NCBI RefSeq assembly: GCF_001269385.1
Contig: NZ_CXOO01000026.1
Location: 1-64,000, forward strand
Length of the DNA stretch: 64,000 nucleotides
Reading direction: 5' to 3'
Source of the DNA: Limnohabitans sp. DM1
Lineage (GTDB): Bacteria > Pseudomonadota > Gammaproteobacteria > Burkholderiales > Burkholderiaceae_C
Below are positions 14,901 to 29,900 of the stretch, piece by piece. The first letter of the stretch is position 1. Each line of letters begins with the position of its first letter. Both the position numbers and the translations under genes were made by a program. The notes under the pieces are model-generated. The model did not search any database. It saw only the letters and a program-made list of their open reading frames with translations, and was not told the origin of the DNA.

Positions 14901-17900
14901 CCCACACTGGCCCATGCGCCACGCAGGTACAAATCGCTGGTCGTGGTGCCATCCACCACCACCTGCGCACCCACGTTGACCGTGCCCCAGTTGGCCGGGC
15001 CACCTGTGGCGCTGGCCGTCCAGCCTGTGGTCGTGTTGAACGGGTTGTTCTTCTCGGACAAGTTCAGCACATCCAGCAGGTTCATCGTCAAAGACGCGCC
15101 CGTGCCGGTCATGTTGAAGCGCTCAATGCTCTGCATGGCCACTGAACGCAACTGCGTCAAATCCAGCGACGCATTGGTGAACTCGATCGTGTCCGTGCCC
15201 GTGCCACCGTCGATGCGCGCAATCGCTTGTGCGTTGTTGCCCGTGTTGGTGCCCAGTGCCGTGATGTTGCTGGCGTTGATGACGATGGTGTCGTTACCGC
15301 GTCCACCGTACAAAACGTCTGCACCACCGCCGCCCACCAGCGTGTCGTTGCCGTCACCGGCCACGATCTGGTTGTTGCCTGCTGTGCCCGTCAAAGTCTC
15401 GGCACCCTCGGTGCCAATGGCGTCGCCATTGCTCACCTGCACCACCATATCGTTGATGCGGCCCACACCGCCGTACACCACACGGGTGATACCGGCGTCT
15501 GTGCGCGAGCCTGTGCTGGGATCGTCCAAGGGCGCTGAAATCAGCACATCGGCAAAGCCGTCGCCGTTCACATCGCCCGCAGCGCCAATGGTGTAGCCCG
15601 AATAGCCGTTGGGCGACACGCCGTTGATGCGGAAGCCCTCAGAGGCCGCCATGTCGCTCAGGACCACGGTCGAAGTGCCCGTGCGGCCATACACCAGATA
15701 ACCCAGGCCAATTCCTGAAGTGCTGTTGAGCGGCATGCCGAACTGCGACACCAGCATATCGGACAGACCGTCGCCGTTGAAGTCGCCCACCAAAGCCACA
15801 TCGGTGATGCCGTTGGTCGCCTGCCCTGCCAGCGTAAAGCCGCCCCTGCCTGCCGCCAGGTCTGACACCCACACAGGTGCATCGCCCGTCTTGCCAAACA
15901 CCACATACGCCGCGTTCACGCCGTCATTGACCAGAATGTCATCCAGTCCGTCACCGTTCACATCGCCGCCTGTCGTGGTGTAAACGCCCGTGGTCGCTGT
16001 CAGCCCCTGAATCGCAAAGCCCCGGCCTGTGCCCGCCACGCTCATCGTGTTGGACGTGACGCCTGTGAGGGCACTGCCACCAAAGTGCACATAGGCAGTG
16101 CCCGCCGTGTTGGCCACGTTGTTCATCTGAACAAAGTCGGCATACCCATCGCCGTTGAAGTCGCCACTGGCCGACACCAGCACGCCACCCGAGGGAATGG
16201 AGGCGTTGCCGTTGTTGATGAAAAAGCCAGTGCTGAACGTGCCCGAAGAACCCGTCGGCAACGTGGTGTTGACGTTGGCTGAGCTGCCATACAACAAGAA
16301 CGCACTGTTCGGCGCGGCGTTGAAGTTGATCAACACATCGTCATAACCATCAGCGTTCACGTCTCCCACCACACTGATGCCCGAAATGTTCGTGGTGGGC
16401 GACGTGATGGTGTAACCATTGCTGATCGTGAAACCAGCCGTGGTCGTGGTCATCAGACCAGGGCTCCTGGTGTTGCCCAGCACCACATAAGCGGTGGTCG
16501 TGCTGTTTTGCATCACCACATCGTTCAGGCCGTCACCGTTGATGTCACCCGCCGGTCCGTTGTAATAAGCCGTGTTGTTGAAGGTATAGCCAATGGCATT
16601 GCCCACGGCCGACATGCTCGACAACTCAACGGTGGTCAAACCGGCCTTGCCGTACACCACATAGTGGTAGCCAAGGATGTCAACAAGGTCAAAGTCTCCA
16701 TAACCGTCACCGTTGACATCACCCACATTGATGGCGCCCTGCCCTGCGTTGACATAACCCAGCAGGTAGTTGGCCGCCGGGCCGTTGATGGCAAAGCCAG
16801 CGCTCAGAGCCGTCAGGCTGTCCAGCGGCAAGTCAAAGGACCAGTCCACCGTGACCGTGGCCGCTGGCGAGGTGTTGCCCGTCAATGCACTGGTCACCGC
16901 AGCGGTCACCACCACATCGCCAAACGCCTGGCTGTCGATGGTGGCAAACGGGATCGTCACATCCACATATTTGTTGGTGATGTCCGTGGCCGCAATCGGC
17001 GTTGGCACCTTGATCACCTGGTCTCCCCAGGTGATGGTCAGCGTATCGCCCGCCAGTACCGGATTGGTCACACCGGTCACACCGGCTGTGGGCAACTGCA
17101 CCCGCATGATGGTGCCGGAATTGGTGGGATTGCTCACCTCGTTGTAGTACAGCTTGTTGTCCACCAGACCGGTGATGCCCGCAAAGGTGGCGCCAAAACC
17201 ACTGATAGACGCCTCGGGGATACCCGTGACTGCGCTGGTGTTGCCAGCGCCCGTAGCCGCCCAGACCACCGAGTTGATGGTCGGTGCTGTGGGCACGACA
17301 AAGTTGACGGCCACTGGCAGTGCATCTGATGCCGACACGGTGGTGCTGCCATTGAGCAGCGTGACACCGACATCCACGGTATTGGCAGCCCCCACAGCGG
17401 TCACGGTGGTCAGCGTGGCTGTGGGCACAGGCACCGTGGCCGTACCCGCAGCAATGTCTTCAGCCGTCAGTGTGTAGCTGACGATCTGACCGCCCCAACT
17501 CAGTTGCAAGGTGTTGCCAGCCACTGCGCCGGTGTCACTCAGGCTGACCGCAATCGGTGTGCCACTGCTGCTGTTGGCTTCGGTCAGATTCAAACCGCTG
17601 GCCAGTTCATTGGCACTGGTCATCACGCTAGGGGCCATCAGCACACCGATATCTTTGCCAACAATGACTTGAGCGCTGCCCATGGCGCTTTGCAGCACCT
17701 TATAGACCTTGCCATTGTTCTCGACGGTGCCAATGTTGTTCCAGGTGCCGCCCAGCGTCAGCAAGTTGGTGTTGTCACCATCCACCACCACTTGTGCAAA
17801 GCGGTTGATGGCGCCCCAGTTGACAGCACCGCCTGTGGTGCTGGCCACCCAGCCGGTGGTGGTGTTGAAGTTGTTGTTCTCGCTGGCCAGGTCGATCACA

Positions 17901-20900
17901 TCGAGCCTGCCCATTTTCAGGGTGTTGCTGCTGCCGTTCATGTCGATGCGGTCGATGTCATCAATCACCTGCGTGCGAACAGCGGTCAAATCCAGGCTGG
18001 TTTGATCGAGTCGAAGTGTGTCGATGCCATTGCCGCCATCTATGCGGGCCACAGCCTGTGCGTTGTTGCCCGCATTGCGGGCCAGCATGGCCACGTTGTC
18101 GGCATTGATCACGAACACATCGTCACCTCGGCCGCCATACATCACATCCGCACCACCGCCACCGATCAGGGTGTCGTTACCCGCACCGGCAATCAGCTGG
18201 TTGCTGCCCGTCGTGCCGGTCAGCAAGTCATCGGCAGTCGTGCCCAACAAGTCCCCGTTGCTGGCCTGAATGACCGAGTTGGTGATTTCAGAGAAACCGC
18301 CATAGACCACATAGGTCTTGCCTTCGGCATAGAGCTGTGCGGTGTTGCCATCGGCCGTGGCCACGCCCACCAACAGGTCATCAAAACCGTCACCGTTGAC
18401 ATCGCCAGCGGCGGCCACCATGGACTGGCCGACACTGCCATTTTCGTTGGCAAGGCGCACAAACTTGTTCAGATCGGCAACGCCCAGGTCAACCGTGACG
18501 CCGCCAGCGGATTGGCCAAACACAATGAATGAATGGCCACGGGCCGTGTTCAGTGCCAGGTCATCCAAGCCGTCACCGTTCATGTCACCCACATTGACCA
18601 TGGTGCCCAGGCTCGAATCGTTGCTGGTGCCCGTGATGACAAAACCTTGGCTGCTTGCACCGGCGGCAATGGCACTGGCGCTGATGGCCGCGCCATCAGA
18701 CTTGCCAAACACCACCACGGCCCGGTTGAATTGCGTGATCGCCATGTCGGCCAAGCCATCGCCGTTGACGTCGCCCAGAATTTGCACCTTGGGAGTGGCA
18801 TCTTCACCGTCGGCACTCAAGCCCTGCACGGCTTGGGTGATCCTGAAACCACTGGTGCCATCGGCTGCCGTCAAAGAAGATGCATTGAGCGTGTTGCCAT
18901 CTTTTTTTCCAAAGACCACAAAGACTGAGCCGCCGTTGCTGGAGGATGTTTGGGACACCACCAAGTCGGACAGGCCGTCGCCGTTGATGTCACCGCCGCC
19001 GCCCACCACCGTACCGAATTCGTACTGGGTGCTATAGCCAAACTGGGTGCTCCCGTTGATGAAGAAACCATTGCTCATCGATGTCGGGTTGGTGCTCATC
19101 GCCGGCAAGAGGATGTTGCCCTGATTGCCTGTAGAACCAAACAGCACAAAGGCACGACCCAATGACGACGAGGCCATGTTTTCGCCCACGATGAAATCGT
19201 CAATGCCGTCGCCGTTGACATCACCGGCATCAAACATGCCGGTGGTGGCGGGTGAGCCACCACCGCCCAAGGGGTGGTAAGCAGCGTTTCTGAAGTCGTA
19301 GTAAAACTGTCCAGCCATGCCGGCGAATCTTTCACTGTCCTTGATCATGAAACCCTGGCTGGTGGCTGTACCGGCTTCCAGGTTGCTCACCTGCACCGCA
19401 GCCCCATCGGACTTGCCATACACCACAAACACACGGTTGGTCTTGCCATCCGGATAGGCGGGCTGAGACATGCTGAGCATGAGGTCATTGCGGCCATCGC
19501 CGTTGATGTCAACACTGGCCGCGCCATAGTTGTAATAGCCCCAATAAGTGGGCGAGTCGATCATGAAGCCCTGCGTGCTGCCACCTGCCTCAATGGCCGA
19601 CAAGTCCACCTTGGGCAAACCTGTTTGGCCAAACACCACATAGGACTTGAAGTTGGTGCTGTCAGTGACCAGTGCATCGTCCAGACCGTCGCCGTTCATG
19701 TCGCCCGCATTCACCACGGTGGCGCCCGAGGCATACCATTCGTTGTTGGCCGCCCCTGTGGTTGTACGCGGTCCGTTGCCATTGATGGCGTAGCCGTACA
19801 TGGGGCTGGTGGGATTGCCCGGCATGGCCAGTGGCAGGTCAAAGGCGAAGTTCACCATGACCGAGGCCAAAGCGGATTCACCCCCCGTGGCCGCGACGAT
19901 GCGGCTCGTCACGTTCACCTGACCATAGCCCTGGCTGCGGATCGTGGCCTCTGGCACCGTGAAGTCCACATATTTGGCCGTGATGTCTGCGGCAGTCAGC
20001 GTATAGCTGATGGGGGTGGCCGTACCCCAGGCCAACAAGACCGAATCACCCGCCTTGGGTGGAACAGCCGAACCGGTGCCAATGGGCAACTGCACACGCA
20101 GCACCGTGCCGTTGAGGAAAATCTCGGAGTTAAAGAGCGCGCTGTCTGTGCCAATGTTGTTGGCCACAGTGGTCTGCATGGTCGTGGTTTGCAACCAGTA
20201 GTTGGCCTCTGGAATACCTGTGAGCGAGCTGGTATTGGCCGCACCCGTAGCAGCCCAGGCCGTGGCGCTGATGGTGGGCGCCGTGGGCACGATGAAGTCC
20301 ACCGCAATCGTCTGCGGATCGCTTGCCGACACGGTGGTGCTGCCATCGAGCAACGTCACGCTGGCCACCACATTGCCGGTTGCACCCATGGCCGTCACAG
20401 CGGTCAGTGTGGCTGTGGGCACAGGCACGTTGGCGGTGCCTGCGGCAATGTCTTCAGCCGTCAGTGTGTAGCTGACGATCTGGCCGCCCCAACTCAGTTG
20501 CAGGGTGTTGCCAGCCACTGCGCCGGTGTCACTCAGGCTGATGGCAATCGGCGTGCCGCCGTTGCTGTTGGCTTCGGTCGCATTCAGGCCGCCTGCCAAC
20601 TCATTGGCATTGCTCAGGATGTTGGGCGTCAGGCGCAGCTGCACGCTGCTCTCCACCAGCACCTGCGCCATGGCCTTGCTGGTGTCTTCCAGCACCCTGT
20701 AGATTTTGGTTTCGCCGTTTTCGGTGTGCTCAACAGTGCCCACGTTGACCCAGCTGCCAGCCAGGTACAGGTCGCTGGTGGCGGTGCCGTCCACCACCAC
20801 TTGAGCACCGGTGTTGACCGCACCCCACTTGACGGGGCCACCCGTGGCTGTGGCCGTCCAGCCCGTGGTCGTGTTGAAGGGGTTGTTCTTTTCGGACAGA

Positions 20901-23900
20901 GTGATCACATCCAGTGCCGACATCTTGAGCACAGTGCCAGTGCCCGTCAGATTGAAACGTTCGATGCTCTGTATAACCGTCTGTCCAACTTTTGACAGGT
21001 CAAGCTCGGCGCTGTCGAGTTGCACGGTGTCGATGCCGTTGCCGCCATCTATGCGGGCGATGGCCTGACTGCCATTGCCGCTGCTGCGCATCAGCATGGT
21101 CACGTTATCGGCGTTGATGACGATGGTGTCGTCACCACGGCCGCCATACAAAACGTCGGCCCCGCCTGCACCCATGAGGGTGTCGTTGGCGTCACCGGCC
21201 ACGATCTGGTTGTTGCCCGTGGTGCCGGTCAGGGTGTCGGCGCCAGTGGTGCCAATGGCGTCGCCGTTGGCGGCCTGGAACGTCATGGGCTCCAGTCGGT
21301 CCACACCCCCGTAGATGACCCGCGAGACACCGCCCGAAGCGCGTGCAGCGTCGGGGCTGTCCAGGCGTGCGTTGACGATCAGGTCAGCAAAGCCGTCGCC
21401 GTTGACGTCACCTGCGGCGCTCACCGACATGCCCATTTGCACAGACACGGTGCCGCCATCAATGCGGAAGCCCTCTGAGGCCGCCAGATCGGTCATGGTC
21501 AGCGGCGTTCCGCTGGTGCGGCCATAGACCAGGTAGGCACCGCCGGTGGTCTTGTCGTTGATGGTCATGTTGGGGTGGCCCACCACCATGTCGGCCAGAC
21601 CGTCTCCGTTGAAGTCACCCACAACGTCCACGTCCATGTTGTTGCTTGCCGTTGTAGAGCCATGGATGACAAAACCACCACTGCCTGCACGAACAGCACT
21701 GAGGTTGACAGGTTCGCTGTCGGTCTTGCCAAAGAGAACATAGGTGGATCTCGTGCCATCGTTGAAGATAATGTCGTCAAGACCATCACCGTTCACATCG
21801 CCGGTGGCTGTGCCCTGGAAACTGATGGTGGGCAGGTTGCCCGTATCAGTGATGCCGCTGATCATGAACCCTCGGCTGCTGCCTGCGGTGCTGAGGCTGG
21901 CAAGGCTGAAGCCGGACTGACTGGCGCCACCATAAACCACATAGGCTTTGTTGAATGCACCAGAGTTGAAGTCGTAGGTGACTTGCAAGAAGTCACCGTA
22001 ACCATCACCGTTGAAGTCACCGCTTTCTGTTGCGTCCTTGCCGCCCGAGACGAAGTTGCCAGCGTCAATGAAGAACCCATTGGAGAAACTTCCGGTGGTG
22101 ACATCGGGTATGGCTGTGTTGGCACCGCTGGCGCTGCCGTACATCAGGAAACTGTTCTTGTAGTTGAAGTTCAACAGCATGTCGTCAAAGCCGTCACCAT
22201 TGACGTCACGCACAACGCTGCGTGATTCAAGGAAGTGATAGGCGTAGTCGATCGTCGCACCAACGTTGATTCTGAAACCCGTGGTGCTGGCAGTTGCTGG
22301 CACCAAGGCGGCAAGTGTGGTCAGACCCGGGCTGCTGGTGGTGCCCAACACCACATAGCTGGTGTCTGAACCACCCATCACCATGTCGTTCAAGCCATCC
22401 CCGTTGACGTCGCCAGCCGTGGTGTTGAACGAGTTGCCGACGTTGGTGATTATGAATCCATTGGTATTGCCCACGGCCTCCAAAGTCGACAATTCAAGCG
22501 TGGTCAAGCCGGGGCGGCCATAGACGATGTAGCGCGTCGTGGCCCCTTGGTTGGTCAGCGAGAAGTCATCGTACCCATCGCCGTTCACATCACCCAGATT
22601 GACCGATGCCTGCTGGTTGCCGTTGGAGCCGAGTTGTTCGCCGCCTACCCGGCCATTGATGGCAAAGCCATTGGCCAAGCTGGTCAACTCGGTGGTGGGC
22701 AGGTCATAGGCCCACTTGACGTTGAGCGGCGCTGCATCAGAAGTATTGCCCGTTGCCGCGCTGGTGACCTGTGCCACCACCGGCACGATGCCAAACGGCT
22801 GCGTCTCCAGGGTGCTCACAGGCACGGTGACATCGACGTATTTGGCCGTGATGTCTGCCGCAGTGAGGGTGCCCACCTGGATGATCTGGTCACCCCACTT
22901 GAGGGCCAGCGCATCACCGGCCACGGTGGGGCTGCTGGCGCCCGCTGCCACTGTGGGCAGCTGCACGCGCACGATGGTGCCTGCGTTTGCCGTGTTGCTC
23001 ACTTCGCTCAAATAGAGCGTCATGTCGTTGGCGGTGCCGGTGATGGCGCTGAAGGTTGCTGCGTGCTTGTCGTAGAAGGCCTCAGGAATACCTTTGAGGT
23101 CGCTGGTACTGCCAGCACCCGTGGCGGCCCAGGTCAAGTTGCTGATGGTGGGCGCCGTGGGCGAGCTGAGGTCGATCAGGGCATTGACCGGTGCACTGGT
23201 CATGCCTGCGCCCAGTGAGGCCGTGACGGTAATGGTTTCGCTTGTGTTGACCGGTGTTTCGGCCTGCACGGTGGCCGTGGGCACCAGTACGGCCACGGTC
23301 TTGGCGGCCACATCAGCGACCGTCAGCACATGGCTGATGGTCTGAGCGCCCCAGGCCAAGGTCAGGGTCTGACCGGCCACAGCGCCGGTGTCTGCAATGC
23401 TGACGTTGACCACGGTTCCGCCTGCGGTCTGGCCGCTGTCGGTGCTGGCGACTTCGGTCATGCTCAGTGCGTTGCCGGTGGGGGCTTCGGGAATGCTGCT
23501 GATGACCGGTGGCTTGACGATGAGCAGTTCGCTGCTGCTGATGTCATGGCGCGTCACGGCTGCTGCAGTGCTGGTCACGTCCACGTTGTAGCTGTTGCCC
23601 TGGCTGAGCACGCCCGTGGGCACCAACAGACTCCAGGCGCCGGTGGTGGTGTCGTAACTCAGGCCTGCGGGGCTGCTGGTGCCACCCACCGTGAGGGTGT
23701 AGGTGCCCAGTGCAGCGGTGCCTGCCGTGTCTTTGATGACCACGGTCAGCAAGTCGCCAGCGGCCAGGTTGATGGCGGTGGCGCCATCGAGCTTTTGCGC
23801 CATGCCGGTCAAGGTGGGCGTGGTGCTGGCAGTGATCTGCTCGATCACGGTGGGCAGGTCGGGCGTGGCAACGTTCACGATCACCCCGTTGTTGGTGTCG

Positions 23901-26900
23901 GACACGGCGGCGTTGCCGGCCTTGTCGCTCACGCTGGCGGTGATGGCGTAGCTGTTGCCATGGTTGAGCTGCACCGCATCTGCCGAGGGCACGCTGACCG
24001 ACCAGGTGCCAGCGCTGGCCTCTGCGGTGTAGGTCTTGCCGTCCAGGGTGACGGTGACCGTCTGGCCGTCTTCGGCGGTGGTGGTGCCGCTGATGACCGG
24101 CAGCGGGCTGACACTGGCGCTGAGGGTGAAGGTGGTGGTGTCGTAGCCACGCTCTGTGCCGTCAAAGGTGCCCTTGTCGGATTCGCCCACGGCGTCGCCA
24201 AAGACACTGGTGACCAGCACGGTGGGCGCGGTGTTGTCAATGGTGACCGAGCCGGTGACGGTGCTGGTGACACCATCTGTGCCTGTCAGGGTGACGGTGA
24301 TGGCTTGCAGTCCATCGGCAAAGCCCACGGCTTTGTCTAAGGTGCCCGATGCGGGCGTGGCCACGCCGGTGTCCACGCTCCAGTTGCCGCTGGCGTCGGT
24401 CATGGTGTTGTAGGTCACGCCACCGATGGTGACGGTGATGGGCCGGCCTGGCTGGTCGCTGCTGCCGCTGATGGTGGGCGTGGTGTCTGTGGTGACGCCA
24501 TCGGCGCTGCTGGTGCCGGTGTCGTTGGTGATGCTGGTGATGATCACCATGGGCCCCACGGGGGCCTCGATGGTCAAAGGCACGGTGGCAGGCGCACTGG
24601 TGTTGCCCGCAGGGTCGGTGACCGTGACGGTGGCCTCGTCTGTGGTGCCCACGGGCAGCGCCATTGTGGGGGTGACGCTCCAGGTGCCGTTGGCTGCAAC
24701 GGTGGTGGTGAGCACCTCACCGGTGACAGGCATGACGACCGTGACGACGTAACCGGCTGCGCCGGTGCCACTGATGGTGGGCGTGTTGTCGGTGGTGATG
24801 CCGTCACCTGTGGTGCCGCTGTCGCTGCCGGGGTCAAGCTTGGAGGCCGGTGCGACCGGTGCTGCAGGTGCGCTGGTGTCGATGGTGATGGCCAGTGCGG
24901 CCGGCGCGCTGGTGTTGCCTGTGGGGTCGGTGGCGGTCACGCTCAGGGTCTGGGCGCCTTCAGGCAGCGCCGTGGTGGGCGTGATGGACCAGCTGCCATC
25001 TGACGCCACGGTGGCGGTGCCGATGACGGTGCCAGCTGGGTCTTTGAGGGTGATGGTGTCACCGGGCGTAGCACCCGCCCCGCTGAGGGTCGGTGTGGTG
25101 TCGCTGGTGGTGCTGTCACCTTGGGTGCCGCTGTCGCTGGCCGGGTCGATCCTGCCCAGGGGCGCGTCGGGGCCTGCAATCACGGTGTTGACGGCCAGCT
25201 CGATCAGCAGCTGACCTTGTGTGGTGCTGTGGTCGTAGATTTTGTAGGTCTTGCCGCCCAGCACCACTTGGCCTTTGTAGGCCCACTGACCCGTCAGGCC
25301 CGTGTTGCCTTCCACGCCCGTGCTGCCGGTGACGCCGTCCACGGCCAGGCCGCTCATGTCCACCGTGTCGGTGTTGGTGCCGTTGACCACAAACTGCACC
25401 TTGCCCACGCTGCTGGTGGAGCCGGTGGCCGCGATGTTGCCAATGGCGGTTTGGGTGGTGGCGGTGAAGTTGTAGCCGGTCAACTCGGTGCCGCCCAGGC
25501 TGAGCACGTTGTTGGCGTTGAGCGTGACGGTGCTGGTGCCTTGCAGCTCAAAGACTTCGATTTCCTGGAGGGTCTTGACGGTTTGGTTGTTCGTCAGGGC
25601 GATCAGGTCGAGGGTGGTGCCAGCGGCCAGCTTGAGGGTGTCGACCTTGGCGCCGCCGTCGAGCATGCCGCCCGAAGTCAGCAGGGTTTGCAGGTTGCTG
25701 CCTGCGCTGATGGTGTCTGAACCGTCACGGCTGTCCAGCATGCCACCGGTGTAGGTGAGCGTGTCCGGGTTGTCTGTGACACCCTCAAACGCGCCCCCTG
25801 CAACCAAGGTGTTGGCCGGTGCTGCGGGCTGGAAGGAAAGGTTGTCCAGCCAGAAATCGGCACCATTGGATGTTCCGTTGCTCTTGGCGGTGATGGACAG
25901 CTCGAGTGTTTTGGTGGTGGGCGCCGTGTAGGTCACGGTCAAATGGCCGCTTTCATTGAAGCCGTTGGCATTGCCAGTCACAAACTCGATGAGTTCGCCA
26001 TCGATCACCATGCCCAACTGCTGCGCTTTTTCTGCGATTACCCACCAGTAGTTGGGGTCGGAGCGATTGGGGAAATTGGTGTTGATGTAATCGAGCTTGA
26101 ATGTGTAGGTTTGCCCTGCCACAACCGGCACTGTGGTTTTCCAAATGGTGCCCACAGTCGCGTTGGAATACTCGCCGTGCATGACGGGGTTGGTCATGGT
26201 GCCGTCGGGGTTGGTATTGCCTGCCACGTACTGGGTGGACCAGGTGCCAAATGAATAAGGTTTCAGACCGCTCGAGGAGGTTGTTGCACCCGAACTGGTG
26301 GGCAGCCAATCGCCCAATGAATAGGCGTTCCACCCCCCCAAGGGGTAGCTTGAAGTTTTGACCAGATCGCTGGTAAAGCCGGGGCTTCCGGTCGTGGTCG
26401 AGAAATCGCCATTGGTCAGCAATTCGCTGGCCCCGGCTTTGACGGTCCACAGGTTGGAGCCCAGACTTTGATTGCCTTGTTCGTCAACCTGAATCGCAGA
26501 AAACGTGTTGCTGCCGGGGTAGGTGCCTGTCAACGAGGTCACGCTCCATTTGCCGTTGGCGTCCACGATGGCGGTGCCCACCAAATTGCTGTAGAGGTTG
26601 TCGTAGAGGTAAATTTTGGAACCCGCCGCCGCAGCACCTGCCACGGCTGTGCCACTGACGCTGGCCAGGGTGTTGGCAGTGCCCGTCGTGTCGCTCGTGC
26701 CGTCAACACCGACGCTGACCCCTGCCGAGTCCTTGACCTCGGTAATGACCGGTGCACTTTCCACCAAGTCAGTGGTGACCCGTTGTGTGGTCACAGGCCC
26801 CGCCACACCTGCGGCTGACACCACCTTGGCGGTGTAGGTCCAGTTGGCGCTGTAGCCGTTGGTGTCGGTGATGGCCCATTCGGTGCCGTTGACCACGGCG

Positions 26901-29900
26901 TTGCCAATGAGTTGGCCGTCTGCAAACACTTGCACCGTCTCGCCAGTGGCCAGCGCACGGTCGATGTGACCGGACAGCAGGCGGCCTGCGCTGGCGTCGT
27001 TGGTGGTCCAGTCGGCGTGGGCAGCGGCCAGGCTGCTGTCCTTGGTCATGCTGGAGAACGTGACCGTGTTGAGAGAGCTGTCCACAATGGTGATGGGCAG
27101 TGTGGCCGGTGCGCTGGTGTTGCCAGCGGGGTCGGTGGCGGTCACGCTCAGGGTCTGTGGGCCTTCAGGCAGTGCTGTGGTGGGGGTGACTGACCAGCTG
27201 CCATTGGTGGCGACCACGGCTGTGCCCATGATGGCACCACTGGGGTCTTTGACGGTGATGGTGTCACCCGGGGTGCCGGTGCCGCTGATGGTGGGCGTGC
27301 TGTCTTTGGTGCTGCTGTCGCCTTGGTCGCCGCTGTCGCTGGTGGGGTCGAGCATGGCCTTGGGCGCGTCGGGGCCTGCAATGACCGTGTTGATGGGCAG
27401 CTCGATCAGCAGCTGAGCTTGTGTGGTGCTGTGGTCGTAGATTTTGTAGGTCTTGCTGCCCAGAGCCACTTGGCCTTTGTAGTCCCACTGGCCTGTCAGG
27501 CCCGTGTTGCCTTGCACGCCTGCGGTGCCGGTGACGCCGTCCACGGCCAGGCCGGTCATGTCCACCGTGTCGGTCAGGGTGCCGTTGACCACAAACTGCA
27601 CTTTGCCCGCGCTGCTGGTGCTGCCGGTGGCGGCGATGTTGCCCAGCGCGGTTTGGGTAGTGGCGGTGAAGCTGAAGCCCGTCAGCTCGGTGCCGCCCAG
27701 GCTGAGCACATTGTTGGCGTTGAGCGTAACGGTGCTGGTGCCTTGCAGCTCAAAGACTTCGATTTCCTGGAGTGTCTTGACAGTTTGGTTGTTCGTCAGG
27801 GCGATCAGGTCGAGGGTGGTGCCAGCGACCAGCTTGAGGGTGTCCAGGCCCGAGCCACCGTCGATGTAACCGCCATTGGCCAGCACCGTTTGCAGGTTAC
27901 TGGTTGTGACGGTGATGGCGTCGTTACCTTCCAACGCGTCGAGTGCACCCACTTTATAGGACAGCGTGTCGGGATTGGATGTGGCACCACCGAATACACC
28001 GCCAGACAGCAGCATATTGGGCTCAGATGATTGGTTAAAACTGAAATTGTCGATCACAAAATCACCGCCAGATGCTGCTGAGTGCGAAGCCTTCACGCTC
28101 AGGGTGATGGTTTTGCTGCTGGGTGCGGTGTACGTGACCGTCAAGCGGCCAGCCTCTGACGGTGCAACGTTGTATGGTGAGACAAAGTGGATGGTGGACC
28201 CATCAATGGTCAGATTCATCGGCACAACGAAAAAGTGGCTCGCATAGTTCATGTTGAACTGATAAGTCTTGCCGGCTTCTACCGTGACCGTCGTGGCCCA
28301 AATCTCTTTTTCACCGCTGCCAACCTGACCTTGCAGCACATTGCCTGTGATGAACCCGTTGGGATTACCTGCCTCAGCTTGGTTCTGCCCTGTTTTGAAA
28401 ACTTTGCTCCATGTGCCAAGTCCATTGCCCCAAGCCACAGGGGTCGAGTTGATACCCGTGGTGACATTCAATGGCGTTTGGCCCACGTTGGCTTCTGCGG
28501 CCGTCAAGATGCGGTAGGTATCCGTGCCGCTGGTGAAAACGTTACCGGCAACCTGTGTCAATGCGGTCGTGAAGCCACCTGATGATTCAAAATCACCGTT
28601 GGTCAGCATGTTGCTGGGCGTTTGAACGGTCCAGATATTGGACATGGCACTGCCGTTGCCGTTGGCATCGATCTGCATGGCGGCAAAGCTGTTTGTACCC
28701 AGATGGATGCCCGTGAGGTTGCTCACTGTCCAAGTGCCGTTTGAGGCGACAGTGGCTGTACCCACCAGGTTGGTGTAACTGTTGTCGTACAGATAAATCG
28801 TCGAGCCCGCAGTCCCTGAGCCACTGACGCTCGCCAGGGTGTTGGCAGTGCCCGTCGTGTCGCTCGTGCCGTTCACGCCGACGCTGACACCTGCCGAGTC
28901 CTTGACCTCGGTGATGACCGGTGCACTTTCCACCAAGTCAGTGGTGACCCGTTGTGTGGTCACAGGCCCCGCCACACCTGCTTCTGACACCACCTTGGCG
29001 GTGTAGGTCCAGTTGGCGCTGTAGCCGTTGGTGTCGGTGATGGCCCATTCGGTGCCGTTGACCACGGCGTTGCCAATGAGTTGGCCGTCTGCAAACACTT
29101 GCACCGTCTCGCCAGCCGACAGCGCACTGTCGATGTGACCGGACAGCAAGCGGCCTGCGCTGGCGTCGTTGGTGGTCCAGTCGGCGTGGGCGGTGCCGGT
29201 GCTGAAGTCCTTGGTCATGCTGGAGAAGCTGACCGTATTGAGGGAGCTGTCCACAATGGTGACCGGCAGTGCCGTGGCCGGGCTGGTCAGACCTTGCGGG
29301 CTGGTTGCGGTCACGCTCAGGTTGTTGAGGCCCATGGGCAGCGCTGTGGTGGGCGTGACGGCCCAGCTGCCGTCTGGCGCCACGGTGGCAGTGCCGATGA
29401 CGGTGCCAGCTGGGTCTTTGATGGTGATGGTGTCACCTGGCGCTGCGCCCGCGCCGCTGAGGGTGGGCGTGGTGTCGGTGGTGCTGCCGTCGCCTTTGGT
29501 GCCGCTGTCGCTGGTGGGGTCAAGCATGGCAGCAGGCGCGGCTGGGGTGACGGCTTCGCCTTCGATGGTGATGGGCAGTGTTGTCGCAGGGCTGATGTTG
29601 CCCGACGGGTCGGTGGCGGTGACGGCCAGAGGGGTGGTGCCCACGGGCAGTGGCGTGGTGGGCGTGATGGACCAGCTGCCGTCGGGCGTGACCATGGCGC
29701 TGCCGATGACGGTGCCTTGTGGGTCTTTGATGGTGATGACGTTGCCCGGTGTGCCCGAGCCGCTCAAGGTGGGCGTGGTGTCGGTGGTGCTGTTGTCGCC
29801 CTGGGTGCCGCTGTCGCTGGTGGGGTCGAGTTTGACCGCCGGGGCCACGGGGGCCTGGGTGTCGATGACGACGGTGATGACCAGCGGGTTGATGCTGGTG

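Noticed and set aside
12440..21300. RGD motifs next to integrin-like FG-GAP repeats, suggesting host integrin binding
   Set aside because: Each RGD lies in the RTX nonapeptide GGRGDDT, where GxGxD is needed for calcium. The match is expected by chance from the repeat consensus.
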